From contig NZ_CP084742.1 in the NCBI RefSeq assembly GCF_020520285.1, positions 2,170,001 through 2,234,000 of the forward strand: a stretch of 64,000 nucleotides of DNA, read 5' to 3'. The stretch comes from Pseudomonas sp. L5B5. Its GTDB lineage: Bacteria; Pseudomonadota; Gammaproteobacteria; Pseudomonadales; Pseudomonadaceae. Every line of letters starts with the position of its first letter. Positions within the stretch are counted from its first letter, which is position 1. This document shows positions 33,896-42,509 of this stretch, piece by piece. The translations under genes were made by a program, and so were the position numbers. The notes below the pieces were generated by a model. The model saw only the letters and a program-made list of their open reading frames with translations, was not told the DNA's origin and ran no database searches.

Positions 33896-34720
33896 CTACG
33901 GTTTGGGGCTGCTGACGGGTTGCTGCAACTGGGCCTTCCAACGCTCGAGATTGCGCTGCAACAAGACCTCCGTCAGACCGGACGCGGGCAATTCTGTCAT
34001 CTTTTTGGCCAGCTGTCCGCGCAACCATGGGTCGTTGCAGGCCGAGTTGTGGGACAACGCCAGAAACAGGCCCGGCTTGTCGATGGGCTGGGGAAACGCC
34101 ACCAGGTCGGCAGCCATTCCCAGGGACTGCGCCATCGTCATGCCGGCATAGCGTGGCGCCAGCGCATAGTCGACTTCTCCCAGCAGCAACTTCTGAAACA
34201 CCTGAGTCAGGTTCGGCAGGCGCTTGAGTTGCAGATGCTCCTTGGCCAGGGCCTGGAATGGCTGGGTCAGGCGGGCCTTTTCCGACACGGCTCCCGGGTG
34301 CCCCTGCAGGTCGGCCAACTGCAGATAACCCAGGCTCGACTCCTTGCGAGTCCAGACCAGGTAATCGTTCTGCACCAGGGCGGGATGAATGTAGTCCAGG
34401 GATTCGAGCTCGCTCAGGGTCAACGGGGCGTCGACGAGCATGTCCATGCGCCCGGCACGCACCTCCTCGAGTGCCTCGGAGCGCTTGCCGGCGTACAGCA
34501 CCTCGATCTTGAGCCCCAGCTCTCCCGCCACTTGCTGCAACAGGTCGGCACTGGCACCCATCAGGTGCTTGGGGTCCTGCGGGTCGCGCCACAGGTAGGG
34601 CGGTGCATCGGGGCTGCCCGTGACCACCAGGCGCTCGCACTTGCCCACCGCCAGCGCCAGCGAGGGCAACAGCGTCAGGCCCAACAGCACTGGCCAGCCA
34701 CACATGCGGCGCAGATCCAT
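33896..34720 (-). CDS. Periplasmic solute-binding-type protein (SBP family 3)
   Basis: 274 residues: signal peptide (MDLRRMCGWPVLLGLTLLPSLALA), then a two-lobed extracellular solute-binding fold: LVVTGSPDAPPYLW, LMGASADLLQQVAGELGLKIEVLYAGKRSEALEEVRAGRMDMLVDAPLT, HPGAVSEKA. No ABC transporter is adjacent, and the companions are lipoproteins, so a sensory or structural role is likely. The ATG at 34720 has GGGGAG 9 bases upstream. Confidence 0.85.
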   Translation of the reverse strand: MDLRRMCGWPVLLGLTLLPSLALAVGKCERLVVTGSPDAPPYLWRDPQDPKHLMGASADLLQQVAGELGLKIEVLYAGKRSEALEEVRAGRMDMLVDAPLTLSELESLDYIHPALVQNDYLVWTRKESSLGYLQLADLQGHPGAVSEKARLTQPFQALAKEHLQLKRLPNLTQVFQKLLLGEVDYALAPRYAGMTMAQSLGMAADLVAFPQPIDKPGLFLALSHNSACNDPWLRGQLAKKMTELPASGLTEVLLQRNLERWKAQLQQPVSSPKP

Positions 34721-34751
34721 GACATCACTCCCCAGATAAACGACAGGCAAA

Positions 34752-34779
34752 AAAAACCCGGCCAGAAGGCCGGGCTCTT
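34752..34779 (-). terminator. etfBA terminator
   Basis: ACCCGGCC-AGAA-GGCCGGGCT hairpin (34755-34776) with eight A at 34749-34756 (T-tract on the minus strand), about 20 bases past the etfA stop. Confidence 0.88.
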
Positions 34780-34798
34780 TATAAGTGAAGCAGCCGGA

Positions 34799-35728
34799 TT
34801 AGACCAGCTTCTCCAGCTCGGGGACGGCTTCGAACAGGTCCGCTACCAGGCCGTAGTCGGCTACCTGGAAGATGGGAGCCTCTTCGTCCTTGTTGATCGC
34901 GACGATCACCTTGGAGTCCTTCATGCCTGCCAGGTGCTGGATCGCGCCGGAGATACCGACGGCGATGTACAGCTGCGGTGCAACGATCTTGCCGGTCTGG
35001 CCGACCTGCATGTCGTTCGGCACGAAGCCTGCGTCGACTGCAGCGCGGGATGCGCCGACTGCCGCGCCCAGCTTGTCGGCCAGGGCGTACAGGTGCTTGA
35101 AGTTGTCCCCGTTCTGCATGCCGCGACCGCCGGAAACGACGATCTTGGCAGCGGTCAGCTCAGGACGATCGGACTTGGCCAGCTCTTCGCCAACGAAGCT
35201 CGACTTGCCGGCATCGTGGGCGGCGCCAACGGCTTCCACCGCAGCCGAACCACCTTCGGCGGCAACGGCGTCGAAGCCGGTGGAACGCACGGTGATGACC
35301 TTGACTGCAGCAGTGGACTGCACGGTGGCAATGGCGTTACCGGCATAGATCGGACGCTTGAAGGTATCGGCGCTTTCTACCGAGATGATCTCGGAGATCT
35401 GATCGACGTCCAGCTGGGCGGCAACCCGCGGCAGGATGTTCTTGCCGTTGGAGGTGGCGGCAGCCAGGATGTGGCTGTAGCCAGCGCCCAGTTCGGCTAC
35501 CAGCGGCGCTACGTTTTCCGGCAGTTGGTGCGCGTAGGCGGCATTGTCGGCCACCAGCACTTTGGCCACGCCAGCGATTTTCGCAGCGGCCTCGGCCACG
35601 GCGCCAACGCCCTGGCCGGCAACCAGCACGTGAATGTCGCCACCGATTTTGGCAGCAGCGGCAACGGTGTTAAGGGTGGCCTGGGCCAGTGCCTTGTTAT
35701 CGTGTTCGGCGATTACCAAGATAGTCAT
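34799..35728 (-). CDS. etfA: Electron transfer flavoprotein alpha subunit EtfA
   Basis: 309 residues. Starts [30 protein letters not shown]. The C-terminal FAD-binding domain has [79 protein letters not shown]. With EtfB it carries electrons from acyl-CoA dehydrogenases to ETF-QO. It follows etfB by two bases in one operon. Confidence 0.97.
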   Translation of the reverse strand: MTILVIAEHDNKALAQATLNTVAAAAKIGGDIHVLVAGQGVGAVAEAAAKIAGVAKVLVADNAAYAHQLPENVAPLVAELGAGYSHILAAATSNGKNILPRVAAQLDVDQISEIISVESADTFKRPIYAGNAIATVQSTAAVKVITVRSTGFDAVAAEGGSAAVEAVGAAHDAGKSSFVGEELAKSDRPELTAAKIVVSGGRGMQNGDNFKHLYALADKLGAAVGASRAAVDAGFVPNDMQVGQTGKIVAPQLYIAVGISGAIQHLAGMKDSKVIVAINKDEEAPIFQVADYGLVADLFEAVPELEKLV

Positions 35729-35730
35729 GA

Positions 35731-36480
35731 TCAGATTACCTTCGCTTCGTTTTTCAGTTTCTCAACCAGTTCAGCCACCGACTTGACCTTGATGCCCGCG
35801 CTGCGTGCAGCCGGCGCTTCGACTTTCAGGGTCTTGTTGGTGGAGGCGGTGGAAACACCCAAAGCATCAGGAGTCAGCGTTTCAAGCGGCTTCTTCTTGG
35901 CTTTCATGATGTTCGGCAGAGACGCGTAGCGCGGCTCGTTCAGGCGCAGGTCGGTGGTGACGATCGCCGGCAGGTTCAGTGCAACGGTCTGCAGGCCGCC
36001 GTCGATTTCACGGGTGACATTGACCTTGTCGCCAGCCACTTCGACCTTGGAGGCGAAGGTGCCTTGGGCGTAACCGCTCAGGGCCGCCAGCATCTGGCCG
36101 GTCTGATTGTTGTCGCTGTCGATGGCCTGTTTGCCCAGGATCACCAGTTGAGGCTGCTCCTTGTCGACCACAGCCTTGAGCAGCTTGGCCACGGCCAGGG
36201 AGTTCAACTCTTCAGCGGACTCGACGAGGATCGCGCGATCGGCACCCAGTGCCAGGGCGGTACGCAGTTGCTCTTGAGCAGTAGCAGGACCGATGGAGAC
36301 GACGACGATTTCAGTCGCCACGCCTTTCTCTTTCAGGCGTACGGCTTCTTCCACTGCGATTTCGCAGAAAGGGTTCATCGACATCTTGACGTTGGCGAGG
36401 TCGACGCCGGAGTTGTCCGCCTTGACGCGAACCTTGACGTTATAGTCGACCACTCGTTTGACAGCTACAAGAACCTTCAT
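35731..36480 (-). CDS. etfB: Electron transfer flavoprotein beta subunit EtfB
   Basis: 249 residues: [53 protein letters not shown], with the family signature [44 protein letters not shown]. It binds AMP structurally and completes the EtfAB dimer. Transcribed away from ETF-QO across a 546-base region. No promoter for this direction stands out. Confidence 0.97.
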   Translation of the reverse strand: MKVLVAVKRVVDYNVKVRVKADNSGVDLANVKMSMNPFCEIAVEEAVRLKEKGVATEIVVVSIGPATAQEQLRTALALGADRAILVESAEELNSLAVAKLLKAVVDKEQPQLVILGKQAIDSDNNQTGQMLAALSGYAQGTFASKVEVAGDKVNVTREIDGGLQTVALNLPAIVTTDLRLNEPRYASLPNIMKAKKKPLETLTPDALGVSTASTNKTLKVEAPAARSAGIKVKSVAELVEKLKNEAKVI

Positions 36481-36855
36481 GGATTCCTCGTTACTCTCCG
36501 GTGAAAAGAAAGTCGCCTAGGCGAGAACCTGGCGGTTGATGCTCATCGGCACAAGGGCACCTCCAAAAACGCCGGCGCACAAAGGTTGACCTTGCTCACG
36601 GGGCGATGACCATTCGTCAGTGGTGACCGACAAGTCATTCATTATCGCGGCGTGTAAACTGCGCACTTTCAAGTTGCGCGGCACGTCACCTTCACTGCCT
36701 TTGCCCTGTCTTTAGAGGTGCTCTTGAAACCAACAGTCAGCCTACGGCGAGCGCAAAACCGACCGTATCTTGACCGGAACACCTTTTCCGGTCAATACGG
36801 CAAAATGGTCGTTCATAAGCCGCGCTTCTTTGTTTTACCTGGCCTGCGGCAATTT

Positions 36856-36900
36856 CAAACAAACGTTTGTATTGGACGCTGAGAGTGGTGTAGATATAAT
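36856..36900 (+). promoter_or_regulatory. ETF-QO promoter with PsrA-type box
   Basis: TTGGAC (36872-36877), a 17-base spacer, and TATAAT (36895-36900) form a near-ideal sigma-70 promoter, start near 36907. Directly upstream, CAAACAAACGTTTG (36856-36869) fits the PsrA consensus (C/GAAAC, 2-4 bases, GTTTG/C). PsrA is a fatty-acid-sensing TetR regulator in Pseudomonas whose known targets include fatty-acid oxidation genes. The rest of 36481-37026 holds no gene. Confidence 0.7.
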
Positions 36901-37026
36901 GCGCCGCCCAGAGAGAAAGGTCGGCCGTCCTCCCTTCTCCCCCCATCTGCGATGGGAGAACGCGGGATGCAACGCCAGACCTCCAATTAGAAAAAAACCG
37001 TTGAGCCTTGAGTAGGAGATAGCCTA

Positions 37027-38691
37027 GTGGAACGCGAATACATGGAATTCGACGTGGTCATCGTCGGTGCCGGCCCCGCAGGCTTGTCCGCCGCTTGCCG
37101 CCTGAAACAGAAGGCTGCCGAAGCCGGCAAGGAAATCAGCGTCTGCGTCGTTGAAAAAGGCTCCGAGGTCGGTGCTCATATCCTTTCCGGCGCGGTGTTC
37201 GAACCACGGGCCCTGAACGAGCTGTTCCCCGACTGGAAGGAACTGGGCGCCCCTCTCAATACCCCGGTCACCCGCGACGACATCTATGTCCTGCGCAGTG
37301 GTGAATCCGCCACCAAGGTTCCCGACTTCTTTGTGCCCAAGACCATGCACAACGAAGGCAACTACATCATCTCCCTGGGCAATCTGTGCCGCTGGCTGGC
37401 CCAGCAGGCCGAGAACCTGGGCGTGGAGATCTACCCAGGCTTCGCCGCCCAGGAAGCCCTGATCGACGAAAACGGCGTGGTCCGCGGCATTCTCACCGGC
37501 GACATGGGCGTGGATCGTGAAGGCCATCCCAAGGACGGCATGTACACCCCTGGCATGGAGTTGCGCGGCAAGTACACCCTGTTCGCCGAAGGCTGCCGTG
37601 GCCACATCGGCAAGCAGCTGATCAAGCGCTTCAACCTGGACAGCGACTCCGACGCCCAGCACTACGGCATCGGCCTCAAGGAAATCTGGGAAATCGACCC
37701 GGCCAAGCACCAGCCAGGCCTGGTGGTGCACACCGCCGGCTGGCCGCTGGACATCATGAGCACCGACAACACCGGCGGCTCCTTCCTCTATCACCTGGAA
37801 AACAACCAGGTCGTGGTCGGCCTGATTGTCGACCTGTCCTACGCCAACACCTACCTGTCGCCGTTCGATGAATTCCAGCGCCTCAAGCACCACCCGGTGC
37901 TCAAGCAGTACCTGGAAGGCGGCAAGCGCATCAGCTACGGCGCCCGCGCCCTGGCCAAGGGTGGGATCAATTCGCTGCCGAAGATGATCTTCAAGGGCGG
38001 CGCGCTGATCGGTTGCGACCTGGGCACCATGAACGTGGCCAAGATCAAGGGCAGCCACACCGCGATGAAGTCCGGCATGCTGGCCGCCGACGCCGTGGCC
38101 GACTCGCTGCTGGCCGGTTCCGAAGGCGCCGACGAGCTCAAAAGCTACGTCGACTCGTTCAAGTCCAGCTGGCTGTATGAAGAGCTGTTCGCCAGTCGCA
38201 ACTTCGGCCCGGCCATGCACAAGTTCGGCCCGATCCTCGGTGCCGGCTTCAACTGGTTCGACCAGAACATCCTCGGCGGCAAGATGCCGTTCACCCTGCA
38301 TGACACCACGCCGGACTATGCCTGCCTGAAGCTGGCCAAGGACTGCGTGAAGATCGACTACCCGAAACCCGACGGCAAGCTGAGCTTCGACAAATTGAGC
38401 TCGGTGTTCATCTCCGGTACCAACCATGAAGAAGAACAGCCTTGCCACCTGAAGCTCACCGACCCGAGCATCCCCCTGGGCCGCAACCTGCCGCTGTACG
38501 ACGAGCCAGCCCAGCGCTACTGCCCGGCCGGTGTGTACGAGGTGGTCACCCAGGAAGACGGCGAGAAGCGCTTCCAGATCAACTCGCAGAACTGCGTGCA
38601 CTGCAAGACCTGCGACATCAAGGACCCGGCGCAGAACATCACCTGGGTCACCCCGGAAGGCTCCGGCGGCCCGACCTACCCGAACATGTAA
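37027..38691 (+). CDS. Electron transfer flavoprotein-ubiquinone oxidoreductase
   Basis: 554 residues. FAD-binding VVIVGAGPAGLSAACRLK near the N-terminus (about 10-27). The C-terminal [4Fe-4S] ligands are CPAGVYEV and CVHCKTCDIKDPAQNI. A hydrophobic monotopic membrane-binding region lies between. It moves electrons from EtfAB to the ubiquinone pool. Start: GTG at 37027 with TAGGAG upstream; an in-frame ATG 15 bases later (MEFDVVIVG) is a possible alternative. Divergent from etfBA, its electron donor. Confidence 0.96.
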   Translation: MEREYMEFDVVIVGAGPAGLSAACRLKQKAAEAGKEISVCVVEKGSEVGAHILSGAVFEPRALNELFPDWKELGAPLNTPVTRDDIYVLRSGESATKVPDFFVPKTMHNEGNYIISLGNLCRWLAQQAENLGVEIYPGFAAQEALIDENGVVRGILTGDMGVDREGHPKDGMYTPGMELRGKYTLFAEGCRGHIGKQLIKRFNLDSDSDAQHYGIGLKEIWEIDPAKHQPGLVVHTAGWPLDIMSTDNTGGSFLYHLENNQVVVGLIVDLSYANTYLSPFDEFQRLKHHPVLKQYLEGGKRISYGARALAKGGINSLPKMIFKGGALIGCDLGTMNVAKIKGSHTAMKSGMLAADAVADSLLAGSEGADELKSYVDSFKSSWLYEELFASRNFGPAMHKFGPILGAGFNWFDQNILGGKMPFTLHDTTPDYACLKLAKDCVKIDYPKPDGKLSFDKLSSVFISGTNHEEEQPCHLKLTDPSIPLGRNLPLYDEPAQRYCPAGVYEVVTQEDGEKRFQINSQNCVHCKTCDIKDPAQNITWVTPEGSGGPTYPNM

Positions 38692-38722
38692 GTCGACGCC
38701 CTGCGAAAAGCCCCCATATGGG

Positions 38723-38892
38723 GTAATGCTGTTCAGTTAAGCAAGGTGATCCCCTGTAGGAGCAGCCGGTCGACGCTCGATTGCTCGCGATGGTCGTTAA
38801 CGGTAGCGCGTGTTTACTGGATAAACGCGGCGCTCTGAAGACCATCGCGGGCAAGCCTCGCTCCTACCATTTCCTTAACTGAACGGCACTAC
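38723..38892. mobile_element. 170-bp inverted-repeat element, copy C, inside a terminator hairpin
   Basis: Begins GTAATGCTGTTCAGTTAAG, identical in 19 bases to copy A, and ends CTTAACTGAACGGCACTAC. It is flanked by direct repeats CCATATGGG (38714-38722 and 38893-38901). Removing the element and one repeat restores AAAAGCCCCCATATGGGGGCC followed by TTTTT, a strong bidirectional terminator between ETF-QO and the convergent AraC gene. The interior resembles copy A in inverted order. Confidence 0.78.
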
Positions 38893-38921
38893 CCATATGG
38901 GGGCCTTTTTCTTTCCAGCGT

Positions 38922-39827
38922 TCAAGCCACGCGTTCATCCCCCGGGCTGCGCTCGAAGTAGCGCTTGTACTCGCGGCTGAATTGCGAGGTGCTCTGGTAC
39001 CCCACACGATGGGCCACTTGGGCCACGCCCAGGCCCTCACCCAGCAACAGCTGCTGGGCCTTGAGCAGCCGCAGGCGCTTGAGGTACTGCACCGGCGACA
39101 ACAAGGTGCTGCGCTTGAAATGCTCATGGAAGGTCGAGGTACTCATATTGGCGCAACGGGCCAGGGTCTCGACGTTCAACGGCTCGGTGTAATGCTGGTG
39201 CAAATGATTGAGCGAGGCGGCGACCCGGGCGAAATGCCCCTGCTGCTCCACCAGTGCCCGCAAGGCTTCGGCCTGGGGTCCGCGCAAGGCAGCGAACAGC
39301 AGCTCACGGACCCGCGCCGGCCCCATGACCTTGCACTCCAGGGGATCGTGCAGGCAGCGCAACAAGCGCTCCACACAACCGCGCATGCTGTCGTCGAGGA
39401 CCACCGAGGTCATGGACTCCAGGGTCTGCGCCGCGGCTGCGGGCCCATCACCGATGCCCATGGCCAGCACCAGTTCCCTCAGCATGGCGCGGTCGATACC
39501 AATGGAGATTCCCAGCAGCGGCGCGTTGGGCAAGGCGAAGGTTTCGCACTCGAACGGCACCGACAACGCCTGGATCAGGTAATGCCCGGCGCCGTACTCC
39601 AGGGTCCTGGTGCCCAGGTAGGCCAGCTTGCTGCCCTGGACGATGATCATCAGGCTCGGCTCGTAGATCTGCGGCCCCCGGGCCACATCGCGGCTGGCTC
39701 GCAGCACCTGGACCCCGGGCAAGGCCGTAGCGGCGAAGCCCTCACGACTGGCCAGGGGCTCGAGCAGCGCGACCAGGGGGGCATTGGCGTCCAGATGGCG
39801 GGTCAACAACATGTGGGGAAACTTCAT
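38922..39827 (-). CDS. AraC-family transcriptional regulator
   Basis: 301 residues. N-terminal AraC-type effector domain (PSLMIIVQGSKLAYLGTRTLEYGAGHYLIQALSVPFECETF) and a C-terminal double helix-turn-helix (NVETLARCANMSTSTFHEHFKRSTLLSPVQYLKRLRLLKAQQLL ... QVAHRVGYQSTSQFSREYKRYFERSPG). Divergent from the zinc alcohol dehydrogenase at 39995, which is its probable target. Effector unknown. Confidence 0.93.
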   Translation of the reverse strand: MKFPHMLLTRHLDANAPLVALLEPLASREGFAATALPGVQVLRASRDVARGPQIYEPSLMIIVQGSKLAYLGTRTLEYGAGHYLIQALSVPFECETFALPNAPLLGISIGIDRAMLRELVLAMGIGDGPAAAAQTLESMTSVVLDDSMRGCVERLLRCLHDPLECKVMGPARVRELLFAALRGPQAEALRALVEQQGHFARVAASLNHLHQHYTEPLNVETLARCANMSTSTFHEHFKRSTLLSPVQYLKRLRLLKAQQLLLGEGLGVAQVAHRVGYQSTSQFSREYKRYFERSPGDERVA

Positions 39828-39994
39828 GCAAGGGAGGGGATGCCAGCATCATCGCAGGTCCGTTGGCCAATGCCCCGTGAAAACCGTCGATGGCGGAGGA
39901 ATAGGCATGACATGCCGAGGAATCGCCATGGTTGCCCGCAAGTCTGGCGCCGACAATGCGCCGCCTCACTTGTCAGCGCTTTGCGAGGTCCACC

Positions 39995-41047
39995 ATGTAC
40001 ACCGCCATCGGTTATGCCGCCCAGTCGGCCACCACTCCCCTCGCCCCCATGAGCTTCCAGCGGCGCAGCCCGCGCCCGGACGACGTGGCCATCGAGATCC
40101 TCTACTGCGGCGTCTGCCACTCCGACATCCACCAGGCTCGCAACGAATGGGGCATCGCCGTGTACCCGCTGATGCCGGGCCATGAAATCGTCGGCCGGGT
40201 CACCGCCATCGGTGCCAATGTCAGTAAGCACCAGGTCGGCGACCTGGTCGGCGTCGGCTGCATGGTGGATTCCTGCCGCCAGTGCGAGGCCTGCGCGGCC
40301 AACCTGGAACAGTACTGCCTGCAGGGTCCGACCCTGACCTACGCCTCGCCAGACCGGATCGATGGCAGCAACACCCTGGGCGGCTACTCCGACAGCATCG
40401 TGGTCAGCGAGCATTTCGTGGTGCGCATCCCCGAGTCCCTGGATCCGGCCAGCGCCGCGCCGATCCTCTGCGCTGGCATTACCACCTATTCGCCGCTCAA
40501 GCACTACGGCGTCAAGGCTGGGGACAAGGTAGGCATTCTCGGCATGGGCGGCCTGGGCCACATGGGCATCAAGTTCGCCAAGGCCCTGGGGGCCGAAGTG
40601 ACCCTGTTCACCCGCTCCGCGAGCAAGGCCGGGGAAGCCCGGCAACAAGGCGCGGATCACGTGATCGTGTCCACAGACCCGGCGCAGATGCAGGCCGCGG
40701 CCGGGCAATTCGACTTCCTCCTGGACACCATCCCGGTGGCCCACGACCTCAACCCCTACCTCGATACCCTGCGCTTTGACGGCGTGCACATCCTGGTGGG
40801 CCTGATCGAACCGGTGGACCCGGCGCTGCACGCCGGCAAGCTGGTGATGGGCCGCCGAGTGCTGGCCGGCTCGCTGATCGGTGGCATCGCCGAGACCCAG
40901 GAGGTGCTGGACTTCTGCGCCGAACACGGCATCAGCTGCGATATCGAGATGCTGGATATCCGCCAGATCAACCAGGCCTACGAGCGCATGATCAAGGGCG
41001 ACGTGAAATACCGCTTCGTGATCGACATGGCGACCCTCAAGGCCTGA
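39995..41047 (+). CDS. Zinc-dependent NAD(P) alcohol/aldehyde dehydrogenase (YahK/CAD-like)
   Basis: 350 residues of the medium-chain dehydrogenase family. Catalytic zinc ligands are Cys41 (CGVCHSD), His63 and Glu64 (GHE). Structural zinc cysteines are 94, 97, 100 and 108 (SCRQCEACAANLEQYC). Cofactor loop VGILGMGGLGHMGIKFAKALGA. Family members reduce aldehydes with NADPH. GAGGT lies about 6 bases before the ATG. Probably regulated by the divergent AraC gene; 39828-39994 is their shared promoter region. Confidence 0.93.
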   Translation: MYTAIGYAAQSATTPLAPMSFQRRSPRPDDVAIEILYCGVCHSDIHQARNEWGIAVYPLMPGHEIVGRVTAIGANVSKHQVGDLVGVGCMVDSCRQCEACAANLEQYCLQGPTLTYASPDRIDGSNTLGGYSDSIVVSEHFVVRIPESLDPASAAPILCAGITTYSPLKHYGVKAGDKVGILGMGGLGHMGIKFAKALGAEVTLFTRSASKAGEARQQGADHVIVSTDPAQMQAAAGQFDFLLDTIPVAHDLNPYLDTLRFDGVHILVGLIEPVDPALHAGKLVMGRRVLAGSLIGGIAETQEVLDFCAEHGISCDIEMLDIRQINQAYERMIKGDVKYRFVIDMATLKA

Positions 41048-41065
41048 CCCGGCAAGGATCAGGCT

Positions 41066-41092
41066 CCTGCGGCCCCTTGCGGGCCGCAGGTT
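41066..41092. terminator. Terminator between the dehydrogenase and the acetyltransferase
   Basis: CCTGCGGCCC-CTTGC-GGGCCGCAGG is a perfect 10-bp stem followed on the plus strand by TTGCTT. It serves two convergent genes. Confidence 0.78.
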
Positions 41093-41095
41093 GCT

Positions 41096-41575
41096 TCAAC
41101 CGCGGGCGAATGCCCGCAGGACCTCGCCATCCATGCGGTACTTGACCCACTCTTCCTGGGGTTGTGCACCCAGCGACTTGTAGAACTGGATCGCTGGTTC
41201 GTTCCACTCCAGCACGCTCCACTCGAAGCGCCCGCAATCATTGTCGCAGGCAATCTGCGCCAGATGCCGCAGCAGTTGCTTGCCGGCACCGCCTCCGCGC
41301 TGCTCCGGAGTGATGTAGAGATCCTCCAGGTACAGGCAGTTGCTGCCCAGCCAGGTGGAGTAGCTGAAAAAGAACACCGCGAAACCGATCGGCACGCCCT
41401 CGCGCAGACATATCAGGCCATGGGCCGTGGCGCCTTCGCTGAACAGGCTGCGCTCGATGTCGGCGACGCCGGCGATCACCTCGTGACGGGCTCGTTCGTA
41501 GTCGGCGAGTTCAGTGATGAACGCAAGAATCTGTGGGGCATCGCTAGGCAGCGCAGGACGGATTTCGACGGTCAT
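41096..41575 (-). CDS. GNAT-family N-acetyltransferase (diamine/spermidine acetyltransferase-like)
   Basis: 159 residues: RPALPSDAPQILAFITELADYERARHEV, IGFAVFFFSYSTWLGSNCLYLEDLYITPEQRGGGAGKQLLRHLAQIA (acetyl-CoA loop RGGGAGK) and EWNEPAIQFYKSLGAQPQEEWVKYR. The arrangement matches the SSAT-like subgroup that acetylates polyamines or thialysine. Actual substrate unknown. Confidence 0.88.
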   Translation of the reverse strand: MTVEIRPALPSDAPQILAFITELADYERARHEVIAGVADIERSLFSEGATAHGLICLREGVPIGFAVFFFSYSTWLGSNCLYLEDLYITPEQRGGGAGKQLLRHLAQIACDNDCGRFEWSVLEWNEPAIQFYKSLGAQPQEEWVKYRMDGEVLRAFARG

Positions 41576-41754
41576 CGACGGTTCTCATGGCGGAATCAGG
41601 TCGCCATATTAGAACGACAGCCAAAAGACATGCACGGGCATTTGCACAGCCAGGGCAATCCGTGGCTTCAAGATCCGTTCCAGCCCTCGACGCTTATCGC
41701 CACCGAAGCCAGAGGTTAGAGTGACGACCAAACCGCCACCTGGAACCTGCATCC

Positions 41755-42396
41755 ATGACTTTCGCCCCCCTGGAGCCCCTCGCCGCCACCCTCCTGCCCC
41801 ATGCCTTCGAACCCCACGACGATGGTGCCCACGATCTGTCCCACCTGTATCGGGTGTGGAGCAATGTCCGGCGTATCACCGCGCAGGAAGGCGGCGACCT
41901 GCGCCTGCTGCTGGCCGCGACCCTGCTCCACGACTGCGTGAACGTGGAAAAAAGCTCGCCGCTACGTTCCCAGGCTTCCCGGCTCTCGGCAGAGCGGGCA
42001 CGACAGATCCTGGCCGACCTGCACTGGAGCACCAGCGATATAGAAGCAGTTGCCCACGCCATCGCCACCCACAGTTTTTCCGCAGGGCTGACACCTGCCA
42101 CCCTGGAAGCACGAATCCTCCAGGATGCCGATCGCCTCGACTCCCTGGGCGCGCTTGGCGTGGCACGCACCTTCTACGTTTCGGGGCGCCTGGGCCACGC
42201 GCTGTATGACCCGACCGACCCTTGCGCCAGCCAGCGCGAACTGGATGACTCGCGCTTCACCCTGGATCACTTCCAGAGCAAGCTCCTGCACCTGGCCGAG
42301 GGATTCCAGACCCCTACCGGCAGGCGCCTGGCCCAGGTCCGACATGAACGCCTTGAGCGCTTCCGGCAGGAGTTGCTGGAAGAAATCGGCCAGTAG
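41755..42396 (+). CDS. HD-domain phosphohydrolase
   Basis: 213 residues. Metal ligands of the HD fold: His30 (HDLSHLYRV), His59-Asp60 (LLHDCVNVE), AHAIATHSF and Asp in ILQDADRLDSLGALGV. Related to YedJ-type predicted hydrolases acting on nucleotides or phosphodiesters. No partner gene to narrow the substrate. The start ATG at 41755 has no strong ribosome binding site. Confidence 0.87.
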   Translation: MTFAPLEPLAATLLPHAFEPHDDGAHDLSHLYRVWSNVRRITAQEGGDLRLLLAATLLHDCVNVEKSSPLRSQASRLSAERARQILADLHWSTSDIEAVAHAIATHSFSAGLTPATLEARILQDADRLDSLGALGVARTFYVSGRLGHALYDPTDPCASQRELDDSRFTLDHFQSKLLHLAEGFQTPTGRRLAQVRHERLERFRQELLEEIGQ

Positions 42397-42509
42397 CCCG
42401 CCGCCTTACTCCACTGCTGGCTAACCCTGAGGCATCGAGGAATGCAACCAACACCCGCCACCGCCATGGTAGAAAGCCTCGCTAACCACAAGCATAAAGA
42501 GGCGCCTTC

